A DNA stretch of 64,000 nt, from the NCBI GenBank assembly GCA_900108205.1, contig FNUU01000003.1:87881-151880 (forward strand), in the 5' to 3' direction. Each line of letters opens with the position of its first letter. Within the stretch, counting starts at the first letter, position 1. The notes beneath the pieces are model-generated. The model ran no database searches, was not told the DNA's origin, and was given only the letters and a program-made list of their open reading frames with translations. The stretch is from Eubacterium ruminantium (GTDB taxonomy: Bacteria > Bacillota > Clostridia > Lachnospirales > Lachnospiraceae). Of the stretch, positions 7,526 to 15,871 are shown one piece after another. The position numbers and the translations under genes are program-made.

Positions 7526-10327
7526 ATGACATTTAAAAGAGGTAGTGGATATAAGATAAAGCTTTTTGCTGGGGTGTTTGTGGCTTTACTCCTGGTATTC
7601 ATGGCTCTTTCAGGGATCGCAGGCAGTAAAAATGGCGTAAGTGCTGCTTCGGAAACGATAATTACATCGGATCCGGCGGATGCTTCCGTGATCAGAGGAA
7701 GCAAAGCAAAATTTACCGTTAAAGCTGAGGGTGATGATCTTAAATATCAGTGGCAGGTAAGTATGGATGACGGTGCAACCTGGAAGAAGAGCGGAGCAGC
7801 CGGAAATACTACCTCAAGCATCAGCATGACGTCGACAGATACTCTGGACGGCAGAATGTTCAGATGCTGCGTTATTAAGGGAACGGAAAAGTATTATTCA
7901 AAGCCTGCTAAGCTTACAACTCTTGCGGTTATATCCGGACAACCCGGCAATAAGGCGGTAAATGTCGGCAGCAAAGCTGTATTTACCATAAAATCCAGAT
8001 CGACAAAAGCTGCGTATCAATGGCAGGTAAGCATGGACGGCGGAAAAACCTGGAAAAACAGCGGCGCAGAGGGATGTACAACTGTAGGTCTTACAGTAAG
8101 TACGTCTGTAAAAATGGATAATTATGTTTTTCGCTGTAAGGTTACCAATGGTACATGGGTTGAGTATTCTTCCAAGGCAGTGCTCAGACTTAAACCGGTT
8201 ATCAAGACTCAGCCTAAGAATACGACAGGATATAATGGATACACAACAAAGCTCAGTGTTACTGCTGTGGGCGTAGATCTTAAATACCAGTGGCAGGTAA
8301 GCAGCGATGGTGAAAAGTGGGCGAACAGCAAGGCTGAAGGAAGTGATACAAGAATCCTTTCCATAGCGACTACTGCAGGGTTGAATGGCAAAAGATACAG
8401 ATGCAGGATCAGCAGCGGATCTTATGTCATATATTCCGAAAAGGCTGTGCTTAAGGTGAAGACAAAGATAATCACACAGCCTAAGGATGTTAATGCCTAT
8501 GACGGCAAAGAGGCTGTATTTTCCGTTAAGGCAGCCGGTACGGGACTTAAATATCAGTGGCAGGTAAGCACAAATGGCGGAAGCACCTGGAATAAGAGCA
8601 GTTCGACCGGCGCAACAACAGCAAAGCTTACCATAAATGCTTTGATAAAGCATAATAAGTATATGTACCGCTGCATAATTACAGATGGTACGCTTAAGAC
8701 TATATCCGACAGTGCAACTCTGTATGTAGAATATGAACTTTCGGATGATGAGAAAGCCCGGGTAGCGGAAGTTAAAAAATACAGCTATGAGATAGTTCCT
8801 CTTACAGATGAAATATGCAACTATTTTTATCTTAAGACGGATAATCCGGACCCGAACAGCTTCTATCTGGTTGATGAAAAGACCAGGTATGCAGAGTCAT
8901 CAGTGGTATTTTCAAAAACCGGTAATTATGGCGATGTAAAATATCTGGATGCTAGTATCGGACGTGTAAATGGAGGATATATCTTCCAAAGCGCAAATAC
9001 TGACGGAGGCATAATTGAGGTAAAGGTAGGCTTTACACGATATGACTATAGCGACGGTTATTACAGACAGAAGACAATCTTTGTGGATACCGGAATAACT
9101 ATGAGCTGTCCTGCTCTGAAGGATGAATATGATTATCTGATCCAGAAGTATTCGGACAGTTCCATGAGTTTCTTTGAGAAGATGGACGCTATAGAGTCAG
9201 GATTCAGTTCGGAATGTCTGTATCAGGGTGTCTGGATAAGAGGAGTACTTCATAAGAGTGAGACTTCTCCGTATTATGGCATTTCAACATCTCCGCATGT
9301 GGATCAGAACTTCTATATTCAGGATCCATACTATAGAGACAGCAGTAAGGGAATGCTGATATCGGCTTTATACCCATTTAGATATGATTCTCTGGGATTC
9401 CCGTCCATGATGGGTGGAATTGCCAAGAAGCTGGAGCCGACGGCTACCTATAAGTGGTCATCAGCTGCACATTATCTCATTGAAGTTACATTTGATGGTG
9501 AGACAAGAACCTATGGCGGTGCCGGATACGGTGGTGGTCAGGCAATAACTGAGGATGATATCATTTATCATTTTAACTTTGATGGTAAGGACGATGATTC
9601 ATATGGTACATATTCGCTTCCTGAAGTAAAAGAAATGATACAGGTTTATGGCTCACTTACCATTCCGAATGATATAGATGATTCTGATGCGCTTACATGG
9701 GCCAAGGTACGTAAACAGGTTGGTACAGGCAAGCATGTAAGGCTGGTTCTTCTTACATCTATATACGGAGGAAGTTCGATCGGATATAGCTACCTCTATG
9801 ATGATACATCTTATGGGGGCAGTTTAGGTTACATGCATAATACCTGGTTTGGAGGACGTTATTATAACAAATGGGAATACTTTTACCCGGGGGCTGACTT
9901 TGAACAGACCGTAGCAGATGTACAGCCGTCACTTACCTTTAAGGATCCGGTGGTAAATATTCCAAATGACGGCAGAACATATTATATTTACGGTTATAAG
10001 AATGAGAACGGTTCCAATGTTTATAAGGCACGTCCTGTCGAAGAATATGGTTATGACGCTTCTACAAAGAAATGGAGCGGCTATGTAAGATATTATTATG
10101 ATTCGGAAAACAGCCAGTGGTATGCAAGCAGCTTCCCTAATGTATATTACATTGAAGATGGAAGAACGGTTTATCTTAAAGATGTAAATTCTGATTATAC
10201 AGATTCACTTACCATTACAATGGCAGAGGCCAAGAAGATGAATATTGACAGATATACAAATGTAGATCCGTCATCATTCCTTATCTATGATATGAAGAGC
10301 CCTCCGGGAACGAAGGGCAGTAATTAA
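7526..10327 (+). CDS. Large secreted protein with four tandem Ig-like domains
   Basis: A 933-residue protein with a signal peptide (cleavage near VSA-A, about residue 40). Four Ig-like units occupy about residues 45-400, each with YQWQVSxDGGxTWKxS and YxxRCxVT strands, very like the two units of the preceding gene. Residues about 405-933 form a long C-terminal region rich in Tyr, Gly, Ser and Asp with no family I recognise; several Y-D-D-x-S-Y-G stretches suggest a large beta-rich fold. There is no sortase signal or transmembrane tail. It sits 32 nt after the previous gene with GGGAGGG upstream, so it is probably cotranscribed. Role likely adhesion or substrate binding; this is an inference. 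Confidence 0.8.
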   Translation: MTFKRGSGYKIKLFAGVFVALLLVFMALSGIAGSKNGVSAASETIITSDPADASVIRGSKAKFTVKAEGDDLKYQWQVSMDDGATWKKSGAAGNTTSSISMTSTDTLDGRMFRCCVIKGTEKYYSKPAKLTTLAVISGQPGNKAVNVGSKAVFTIKSRSTKAAYQWQVSMDGGKTWKNSGAEGCTTVGLTVSTSVKMDNYVFRCKVTNGTWVEYSSKAVLRLKPVIKTQPKNTTGYNGYTTKLSVTAVGVDLKYQWQVSSDGEKWANSKAEGSDTRILSIATTAGLNGKRYRCRISSGSYVIYSEKAVLKVKTKIITQPKDVNAYDGKEAVFSVKAAGTGLKYQWQVSTNGGSTWNKSSSTGATTAKLTINALIKHNKYMYRCIITDGTLKTISDSATLYVEYELSDDEKARVAEVKKYSYEIVPLTDEICNYFYLKTDNPDPNSFYLVDEKTRYAESSVVFSKTGNYGDVKYLDASIGRVNGGYIFQSANTDGGIIEVKVGFTRYDYSDGYYRQKTIFVDTGITMSCPALKDEYDYLIQKYSDSSMSFFEKMDAIESGFSSECLYQGVWIRGVLHKSETSPYYGISTSPHVDQNFYIQDPYYRDSSKGMLISALYPFRYDSLGFPSMMGGIAKKLEPTATYKWSSAAHYLIEVTFDGETRTYGGAGYGGGQAITEDDIIYHFNFDGKDDDSYGTYSLPEVKEMIQVYGSLTIPNDIDDSDALTWAKVRKQVGTGKHVRLVLLTSIYGGSSIGYSYLYDDTSYGGSLGYMHNTWFGGRYYNKWEYFYPGADFEQTVADVQPSLTFKDPVVNIPNDGRTYYIYGYKNENGSNVYKARPVEEYGYDASTKKWSGYVRYYYDSENSQWYASSFPNVYYIEDGRTVYLKDVNSDYTDSLTITMAEAKKMNIDRYTNVDPSSFLIYDMKSPPGTKGSN

Positions 10328-10353
10328 ATATATCAGTATGCAAAAGATTTTAT

Positions 10354-10383
10354 GGGGATATATGTTCAGATACATATATCCCC
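10354..10383. terminator. Intrinsic terminator
   Basis: A 12-bp perfect stem (GGGGATATATGT with its complement) and 6-nt loop, followed by GCATTTTT. It ends the Ig-like protein transcript. Confidence 0.8.
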
Positions 10384-10425
10384 GCATTTTTCACAGGTGC
10401 GCCGGACAGCGCATATAAAAAGATT

Positions 10426-10821
10426 TTACAGAAGATCTCTGAGCGTTTTTCCATAGAAATAATTATGTACCAGTTCGTCGAATTCCTTCCAAAGAGGGTA
10501 GGTTTTGCAGGTTGGCTGCTTTTGGCAGTCATAATCCTTCTTGGCAAGACAGATGACAGGAGAAAGAGTTCCTTCCATCAATTCGATTATCTCACCTATA
10601 ATATATTCTTCCGGCTTACGGCATAATTTATAGCCTCCGCCCTTTCCGCTGGCACCTTTAACAAAGCCGCCGATTACAAGTTCCTTGACAATTATTTCGA
10701 GATATTTTTTGGATATATCCTGACGAGCCGCTATATCCTTTAAAGGAATATAACTGCCGGTATCATTTTCGGCAAGATCTATCATAACACGTATTGCATA
10801 ACGTCCTTTTGTAGAAATCAT
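10426..10821 (-). CDS. Rrf2-family transcriptional regulator with Fe-S-type cysteines
   Basis: A 131-residue winged-helix regulator starting M-I-S-T-K-G-R-Y-A-I, the hallmark of the IscR/CymR/Rrf2 family. The recognition region (ISKKYLEIIVKEL) and wing (GASGKGGGYKL) are intact. Cysteines at 91, 99 and 105 are placed like the cluster-binding residues of IscR (spacing 7 and 5), so it may hold a [2Fe-2S] cluster, unlike Bacillus CymR. It is divergent from metY-cysK, making control of cysteine or sulfur metabolism likely. Its upstream region has a 32-bp perfect tandem duplication. Whether it senses Fe-S status or cysteine (through CysK, as CymR does) cannot be decided here. Confidence 0.88.
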   Translation of the reverse strand: MISTKGRYAIRVMIDLAENDTGSYIPLKDIAARQDISKKYLEIIVKELVIGGFVKGASGKGGGYKLCRKPEEYIIGEIIELMEGTLSPVICLAKKDYDCQKQPTCKTYPLWKEFDELVHNYFYGKTLRDLL

Positions 10822-10830
10822 TTATTTCGC

Positions 10831-10894
10831 CTTTCTTATTCTAATATTTGATCAGAGAAAATCTTTCTTATTCTAATATTTGATCAGAGAAAAT
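10831..10894. repeat. 32-bp perfect tandem duplication ahead of the Rrf2 gene
   Basis: Positions 10831-10862 and 10863-10894 are identical, beginning CTTTCTTATTCTAATATTTG. They lie immediately upstream of the minus-strand regulator start (10821), in its leader or promoter. Confidence 0.95.
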
Positions 10895-11008
10895 AATAAT
10901 TAGATAAGATATGGTATTGGTATATTAGTTAAAAAACAGAATAAAAACTTATACTATATATTAGTATACAGAAAAAGATTTTAATTACAACAAAAAAATT
11001 TATATAAA

Positions 11009-11042
11009 ACCTATTGACACGGTAGGTAAATGGTGTTATAGT
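11009..11042 (+). promoter_or_regulatory. Promoter of metY-cysK with overlapping inverted repeat
   Basis: TTGACA at 11014-11019 and TATAGT at 11037-11042 are separated by 17 nt. An inverted repeat ACCTA-N9-TAGGT (11009-11013 and 11023-11027) brackets the -35 box, a typical repressor position. The Rrf2 protein encoded next door is the natural candidate to bind it (inference). Confidence 0.75.
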
Positions 11043-11073
11043 AGCCATATCAAAAACGAAGGAGGCGTAAGCG

Positions 11074-11199
11074 ATGAAAAAGGTAGTATTTGTAAATGTA
11101 AATATCGTAATGTGTTGTTGTCGAATGTTTAACTCCCGGACATGTAATATGGCAGGGGCGTTCGATTGTACATGCATGCGCCTCGATACTTTACTATAA
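11074..11199 (+). CDS. Cysteine-codon leader peptide (41 residues)
   Basis: ATG 11074 has GGAGG at 11060-11064, and the frame ends at TAA 11197-11199. The peptide starts M-K-K-V-V-F and contains six Cys in 41 residues, with three consecutive Cys codons (TGT TGT TGT) at 11113-11121 as residues 14-16, followed by single ones at 11143, 11167 and 11173. It precedes a terminator with a mutually exclusive antiterminator and then the cysteine biosynthesis gene metY. This is the arrangement of an amino-acid attenuator: low charged tRNA-Cys would stall the ribosome at residues 14-16. It is too short to have been called by length-based gene finding. Confidence 0.8.
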   Translation: MKKVVFVNVNIVMCCCRMFNSRTCNMAGAFDCTCMRLDTLL

Positions 11200-11260
11200 A
11201 ATAGTGAAGATAAGCAGAATGCCATTTGTCCGGGAGCTTAGAAAAAGGCTCCTGTTTTTT
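11133..11260 (+). promoter_or_regulatory. Cysteine attenuator (antiterminator/terminator switch)
   Basis: CTCCCGGACA at 11133-11142, inside the leader peptide gene just after the Cys triplet, is a perfect 10-nt complement of TGTCCGGGAG at 11227-11236. The latter overlaps the 5' arm of the terminator at 11231-11254, so only one structure can form. A ribosome stalled on the Cys triplet leaves 11133-11142 free, giving antitermination; a ribosome that reads on covers it, giving termination. The 3' part up to 11390 holds the metY ribosome binding site. Confidence 0.75.
11231..11260 (+). terminator. Attenuator terminator before metY
   Basis: CGGGAGC (11231-11237) pairs with GCTCCTG (11248-11254) over a 10-nt loop, with one G-T pair, followed by six T. 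Lies 130 nt before metY. Confidence 0.8.
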
Positions 11261-11390
11261 ATGCTTAAGGAGCAGTTTTATAAGAACATAAAAGAGATAT
11301 GGTAAAGAAACTGCTGAAAAAGATCAGAGAGACAGCAGGTACGAAAAAACAGAAAAATAACATTATTTAAAAATAAAGGAGATTACAATT

Positions 11391-12671
11391 ATGAGTACAT
11401 ACAAATTTGAAACATTACAGTTACACGTAGGACAGGAACAGCCGGATCCGGCAACAGATTCAAGAGCAGTACCGATTTATCAGACAACATCATATGTATT
11501 TAGAAACAGCCAGCATGCAGCAGATCGTTTCGGACTTGCAGATGCAGGTAATATTTACGGAAGACTTACAAACTCTACTCAGGACGTACTTGAGAAGAGG
11601 ATTGCGGCTCTTGAGGGCGGCAGCGCAGCACTTGCACTTGCTTCCGGAGCAGCAGCTATTACATATACTATAGAAGCTCTTGCAGCAAACGGCGGACACA
11701 TCGTAGCTCAGAAAACTATCTACGGCGGAAGCTACAACCTTCTGGCACATACACTTCCACAGTACGGAATTGAGACAAGCTTTGTTGATGCACACAATCT
11801 TGCAGAGGTTGAGGGAGCTATAAAGGAAAATACAAGAGCTATCTATCTTGAAACACTCGGTAACCCTAACAGTGATATTCCTGATATCGATGCAATCGCT
11901 GAGATAGCACATAAGCATGGGCTTCCGCTTGTTATAGACAATACATTTGGCACACCATACCTCATCAGACCTATCGAGCATGGCGCAGACATCGTTGTTC
12001 ATTCAGCAACCAAGTTCATCGGTGGTCACGGAACAACTCTCGGCGGAATCATCGTAGAGGCAGGCAAGTTTGACTGGAGCGCGAGCGGCAAATATCCTAA
12101 CATCGCAGCTCCGAACCCAAGCTACCACGGCGTATCATTTTATGATGTTGTTGGCCCTGCAGCATTTGTTACATACATCCGTGCAATACTTCTTCGTGAT
12201 ACAGGTGCAACAATTTCACCATTTAATGCATTCCTTCTTCTGCAGGGTGTAGAAACACTTTCCCTCAGACTTGAAAGACATGCAGAGAATACCAAGAAGG
12301 TAGTTGAGTTCCTGGCAAATCATCCAAAGGTTGAGAAGGTTAATCATCCTTCACTTCCTGATCATCCGGATCATGCACTTTATCAGAAGTATTTTCCGAA
12401 TGGCGGAGCTTCAATTTTCACCTTTGATGTCAAGGGTGGTAAAGAAGAAGCCTGGAAATTTATTGACAATCTTAAAATCTTCTCCCTCCTTGCAAATGTA
12501 GCCGATGTTAAGAGCCTGGTTATCCATCCGGCTTCAACAACCCATTCTCAGCTTTCTGATGCAGAACTTGCTGATCAGGGTATCAACCAGAATACTATCC
12601 GTCTTTCAATCGGTACAGAGCATATCGATGATATCATCGCCGATCTTGAGGCCGGATTCGCAGCTATCTGA
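11391..12671 (+). CDS. metY: O-acetylhomoserine/O-acetylserine sulfhydrylase (PLP enzyme)
   Basis: Forms homocysteine or cysteine from an O-acetylated amino acid and sulfide, with pyridoxal phosphate. The 426-residue length and the opening (FETLQLHVGQ, then PIYQTTSYVF) fit the O-acetylhomoserine sulfhydrylase branch of the Cys/Met metabolism family. The PLP-binding Lys is in SATKFIGGHGTTLGG (Lys near residue 208); the S/T-rich NPNSDIPDI segment near 165 is also typical. AAAGGAG lies about 10 nt upstream of ATG 11391. It follows the Cys attenuator and precedes cysK, so synthesis should rise when cysteine is short. Substrate preference (acetylhomoserine or acetylserine) cannot be read from sequence. 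Confidence 0.93.
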   Translation: MSTYKFETLQLHVGQEQPDPATDSRAVPIYQTTSYVFRNSQHAADRFGLADAGNIYGRLTNSTQDVLEKRIAALEGGSAALALASGAAAITYTIEALAANGGHIVAQKTIYGGSYNLLAHTLPQYGIETSFVDAHNLAEVEGAIKENTRAIYLETLGNPNSDIPDIDAIAEIAHKHGLPLVIDNTFGTPYLIRPIEHGADIVVHSATKFIGGHGTTLGGIIVEAGKFDWSASGKYPNIAAPNPSYHGVSFYDVVGPAAFVTYIRAILLRDTGATISPFNAFLLLQGVETLSLRLERHAENTKKVVEFLANHPKVEKVNHPSLPDHPDHALYQKYFPNGGASIFTFDVKGGKEEAWKFIDNLKIFSLLANVADVKSLVIHPASTTHSQLSDAELADQGINQNTIRLSIGTEHIDDIIADLEAGFAAI

Positions 12672-12785
12672 TATAACGACAGCAGTTTTAAGAACAGTTA
12701 TAAAAATATAACGTAAACAGTCCTCAGGCATTACCAGAATGGAGTCGTCGGGAAAATATAAACAATAATATGGCAATATAATATA

Positions 12786-12837
12786 CCGCAGGGACGTCAG
12801 TCCCGCAGGATTATGAGATGCGATTTTTGCTTCTCAA
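12786..12837 (+). repeat. Intergenic repeat family A, copy 1
   Basis: A hairpin CAGGGACGTCAGTCCCG is followed by GGATTATGAGATGC and TTTTTGCTTCTCAA. Closely matches copies at 37509 and (inverted) 16651, less fully those at 17091, 37388, 40272 and 56255. Confidence 0.85.
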
Positions 12838-12867
12838 AATATAATATAAAGAAAGAAGGAAAAAGCT

Positions 12868-13800
12868 ATGTCAAAAATTTATAAAGGAACACTTGGACTT
12901 ATAGGAAATACACCTCTCGTTGAGGTAGTAAATATAGAGAAGGAACTCGGCCTCGAGGCAACAGTACTTGTTAAGCTTGAGTATTTTAATCCGGCAGGAA
13001 GCGTTAAGGATCGTATTGCAAAGGCTATGATCGAGGACGCTGAGGCTAAGGGATTCCTTAAGGAAGGCTCAGTAATAATCGAGCCTACATCAGGAAATAC
13101 AGGTATCGGACTCGCTGCGATCGCAGCCTCAAAGGGATATCGCATCATACTTACGATGCCTGAAACCATGAGTGTAGAGCGTAGAAATATCTTAAAAGCT
13201 TATGGTGCTGAAATTGTTCTTACTGAGGGACCAAAGGGTATGAAGGGTGCCATCGAGAAGGCAAATGAACTTGCTAAGGAAATTCAGGGAAGCTATATAC
13301 CGGGCCAGTTCATCAACCCTGCTAACCCTGCTGTTCATAAGGCAACTACGGGACCTGAAATCTGGAATGATACAGACGGAAAGGTTGATATCTTTATTGC
13401 AGGTGTCGGTACAGGCGGAACAGTTACAGGAACAGGAGAATATCTTAAGGAACAGAATCCTAATGTAAAGGTTGTAGCACTTGAACCGGATGATTCGCCG
13501 GTGCTTTCAGAGGGTAAGGCAGGTGCTCATAAGATTCAGGGTATCGGAGCCGGATTCGTTCCTGATGTATTAAATACAAAGGTTTATGATGAAATATTCA
13601 GAGCAACCAATCAGGATGCTTTTGAAACTGCTAAGCTTCTTGCGAGAAGAGAAGGAATATCTGTAGGTATTTCCTCGGGTGCCTCTCTTTATGCAGCTAT
13701 ACAGTATGCAAAGAAACCGGAGAATAAGGGTAAAGTTATCGTTGCACTCCTCCCGGACAGCGGTGACAGATATTACTCAACACCACTCTTCACAGAATAA
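12868..13800 (+). CDS. cysK: Cysteine synthase A
   Basis: O-acetylserine (thiol)-lyase: makes cysteine from O-acetylserine and sulfide using PLP. The 310-residue protein has the PLP Lys in NPAGSVKDR (Lys 47), the substrate loop PTSGNTGIGLA near residue 71, and the phosphate-binding GTGGTVTGTGEYL near 180. It lies 196 nt after metY, with a family A repeat between, and GAAAGAAGG upstream of ATG 12868. It is probably transcribed with metY from the attenuated promoter. In Bacillus CysK also partners the Rrf2 regulator CymR, which makes the neighbouring Rrf2 gene relevant. Confidence 0.96.
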   Translation: MSKIYKGTLGLIGNTPLVEVVNIEKELGLEATVLVKLEYFNPAGSVKDRIAKAMIEDAEAKGFLKEGSVIIEPTSGNTGIGLAAIAASKGYRIILTMPETMSVERRNILKAYGAEIVLTEGPKGMKGAIEKANELAKEIQGSYIPGQFINPANPAVHKATTGPEIWNDTDGKVDIFIAGVGTGGTVTGTGEYLKEQNPNVKVVALEPDDSPVLSEGKAGAHKIQGIGAGFVPDVLNTKVYDEIFRATNQDAFETAKLLARREGISVGISSGASLYAAIQYAKKPENKGKVIVALLPDSGDRYYSTPLFTE

Positions 13801-13901
13801 TTCTTTTTTGTTTTAGTTTTTTAGTTAATAGTTTTAGGATTACGATTCTCTCTTTCCTGCTTTGACAGCAGGAAAATAATAATAGTTTTTTGATAATAAT
13901 G

Positions 13902-13956
13902 AAAAGGATACAGTTCTTTTCGGATATTTATCCGGAAGGTGACTGTATCCTTTTTT
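13902..13956. terminator. Terminator after cysK
   Basis: AAAAGGATACAGT (13902-13914) pairs with ACTGTATCCTTTT (from 13941), with an inner CCGGATA hairpin between, followed by a T run. A second small hairpin (TTTCCTGC/GCAGGAAA, 13853-13875) lies between it and cysK. Confidence 0.8.
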
Positions 13957-14078
13957 GCATAATAAACTGTATTCCTGTTATATAAAACTTCTCCGGTATA
14001 TAACTCTCTTTTAAGGTGGTTTTAAGGTTCGTAAATATAATAAATATCAGAGATCAAAAATGAAAGGAGTATTCTCTT

Positions 14079-14454
14079 ATGAATGGTAATGAATATATGT
14101 ATTTTGATGAAATAATTAGAGGAACAGATGCTTATGTTGGAGCAAATATGAGAGCAGCAAATGACCATGTCGGAATAAAAAGTAATGCTGCAAATATTTC
14201 CACAGGAAGAAGCAGGAATCAGTGCAAATAGTGTTATTACGCATTTTGATGGTATCCGTGTTACAGGCTGCTCTAACCTTGAAAACAGATTACAGTATTA
14301 TGCAGCAGGAGAAACAGTAGAGATTACAGTTCAGATTGCAGAAGGAAGTGAATATACAGAAAAAACTTTCAGTATCACGCTCGGAAGCAAGTCCGACCAT
14401 GAAAAGACAAATGATCAGGGAGGAATTGGGTTTGGTAATTTTGAATGGCACTGA
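14079..14454 (+). pseudogene. Broken HtrA-like PDZ-domain fragment
   Basis: ATG 14079 has a good AAAGGAG upstream, but its frame ends at 14231 after 50 residues. A +1-shifted frame from about 14185 to 14454 then continues with a clear PDZ-domain C-terminal half (EAGISANSVITHFDGIRV, then NLENRLQYYAAGETVEITV), as in the PDZ domains of DegP/HtrA proteases. The first frame ends with HVGIKSN, matching the Y-L-G-I start of such a domain. The middle strand of the PDZ is missing, and no protease domain is present. This looks like a decayed remnant with an internal deletion and frameshift. A sequencing error is possible for the shift but would not restore the missing parts. Confidence 0.65.
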
Positions 14455-14573
14455 TAAATAACTGGATAGTTGCGGTAGTGCTTTTATATAAATATCTTTT
14501 ATGGTAAAATAAAATCTGAAAGACTGACGTCAGTTACGCTTGGATTTTTATCAATAATGGAGGTATTGCATTT

Positions 14574-15035
14574 ATGAAAAAAAGATTATCGGAATTATTG
14601 GTAGTTATATGTGTTTTTTCTCTTGGGTTATCCATAACTGCACTTATAATGTCCATTGATACAAAGAAAGATGAAAAGGAAGTTGTGGAGCAGACAGTTA
14701 CCGAAGAACAGAAGGCCGGAGAGGAACAGTTTGTTATATACCTTGGAACAAATGATAAGGATACAAATAAACCGGTTTTTACACCGGAAGAAGCAAAGGA
14801 AAAGGCGAGAGAAGTTCTTCTGGAGGATTTCGATGGATTTACTATCCTGGAAGCAGATGGAGTCTGGAAAGATTCGAGTAAAATATTTCAGGAGTATACA
14901 GTTGTAATCTGCTTCAGCGATACAAATATAGATAATATACATAAGGCTGCGGATAAATTGATAAAAGTATTCAATCAGAGTTCAATTCTGATCCAGACTA
15001 ATACTGTGAAGAGCGAGTTTTATGAAGGAGAATAA
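14574..15035 (+). CDS. Single-pass protein with DUF3574-like domain
   Basis: A 153-residue protein with one N-terminal hydrophobic segment (about residues 8-26), a short acidic linker, then a domain of about 100 residues. The pattern FVIYLGTND ... FDGFTILEADGVWKD ... EYTVVICF resembles DUF3574 (YxGxxxxDG...FPxGxTxxxAxGxW...E). Function unknown. It is preceded by ATGGAGG-type spacing to ATG 14574. It has no clear partner gene. The family call is from pattern memory. Confidence 0.6.
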   Translation: MKKRLSELLVVICVFSLGLSITALIMSIDTKKDEKEVVEQTVTEEQKAGEEQFVIYLGTNDKDTNKPVFTPEEAKEKAREVLLEDFDGFTILEADGVWKDSSKIFQEYTVVICFSDTNIDNIHKAADKLIKVFNQSSILIQTNTVKSEFYEGE

Positions 15036-15246
15036 GGCGCTGTCTGTGGATATTCGGAGTAATTAACAGGTATACTGTCCGGTCGGATTTCTGCTACCGG
15101 TTATAGCCTGATATAGTTGAACTGTATACCCATTCTCTTTAATTATTCTTCCCTATATGGTAGAATTAAGCGGTATGATGTTCCGAAGTTATTGTGATGA
15201 AGCATAATGTTTTCGGCATCGATAAGAAAACGGAGGTTATAAAAGA

Positions 15247-15639
15247 ATGGAAAGAGTTGCAAAGTTTTTAAAGGAAGCAGGAGCATATTATCTTGCAACA
15301 GTTGAAGGGAATCAGCCGAGAGTAAGACCTTTCGGAACAGTTAATGTATTTGATGGAAAGCTTTATATTCAGACAGGTAAGGCTAAAAATGTTGCAAAAC
15401 AGATAGAAGCTAATCCAAAGGTTGAGATCTGTGCATTTACAAATGGTGAATGGGTCAGAGTTGCCGGAGAACTTGTAGAGGATGACAGAAGAGAAGCGAG
15501 AGTATCTATGCTGGACGCATATCCTGATCTTAAGAGAATGTATGATCCGGATGACGGAAATACTGTTGTTTACTACATCAAAAATGCAGTAGCCACATTC
15601 AGTTCATTTACAGCTGCACCAGAGGTTGTGACATTCTAG
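15247..15639 (+). CDS. Pyridoxamine 5'-phosphate oxidase-like flavin protein
   Basis: A 130-residue split-barrel protein. The start (FLKEAGAYYLATVEGNQPRVRPFG), with Arg and Pro at the FMN phosphate site, and the strand KLYIQTGKAKNVAKQI are typical of the PNPOx-like flavin reductase family common in anaerobic Firmicutes. It probably binds FMN or F420-like cofactor and reduces small substrates; the real substrate is unknown. CGGAGG lies about 9 nt upstream of ATG 15247. Monocistronic: a strong terminator follows. Confidence 0.85.
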   Translation: MERVAKFLKEAGAYYLATVEGNQPRVRPFGTVNVFDGKLYIQTGKAKNVAKQIEANPKVEICAFTNGEWVRVAGELVEDDRREARVSMLDAYPDLKRMYDPDDGNTVVYYIKNAVATFSSFTAAPEVVTF

Positions 15640-15700
15640 TATAGCTGTTCTTGAATAACTCGACTGAATACATGCATGCTCATGTCGATAGCGTGATTTT

Positions 15701-15730
15701 AAAAGCCTCGGAACCGGTTCCGAGGCTTTT
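15701..15730. terminator. Palindromic bidirectional terminator
   Basis: A perfect 30-nt palindrome (AAAAGCCTCGGAACC and its complement) with T run. The downstream half plus 35 nt is partly repeated at 16814-16862. Confidence 0.8.
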
Positions 15731-15871
15731 GATGTTATATTATTCGGGAAATCATACAAGTTATACTTCCTCAAACATTCAGTATTATTGGTATGGTAAA
15801 ATGTTGAACAGTGTGCTAGACTAAATGCAGACATTTGTTTAGTTTATCCATTCACAGGAGGTTAAAGTATT

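Noticed and set aside
10895..11390. T-box riboswitch before metY
   Set aside because: I found no T-box consensus (AGGGUGGNACCGCG-like) or specifier loop. The Cys leader peptide explains the terminator better.
14079..14454. Programmed frameshift joining the two PDZ frames
   Set aside because: No slippery sequence is evident, and PDZ residues are missing, so decay is more likely.
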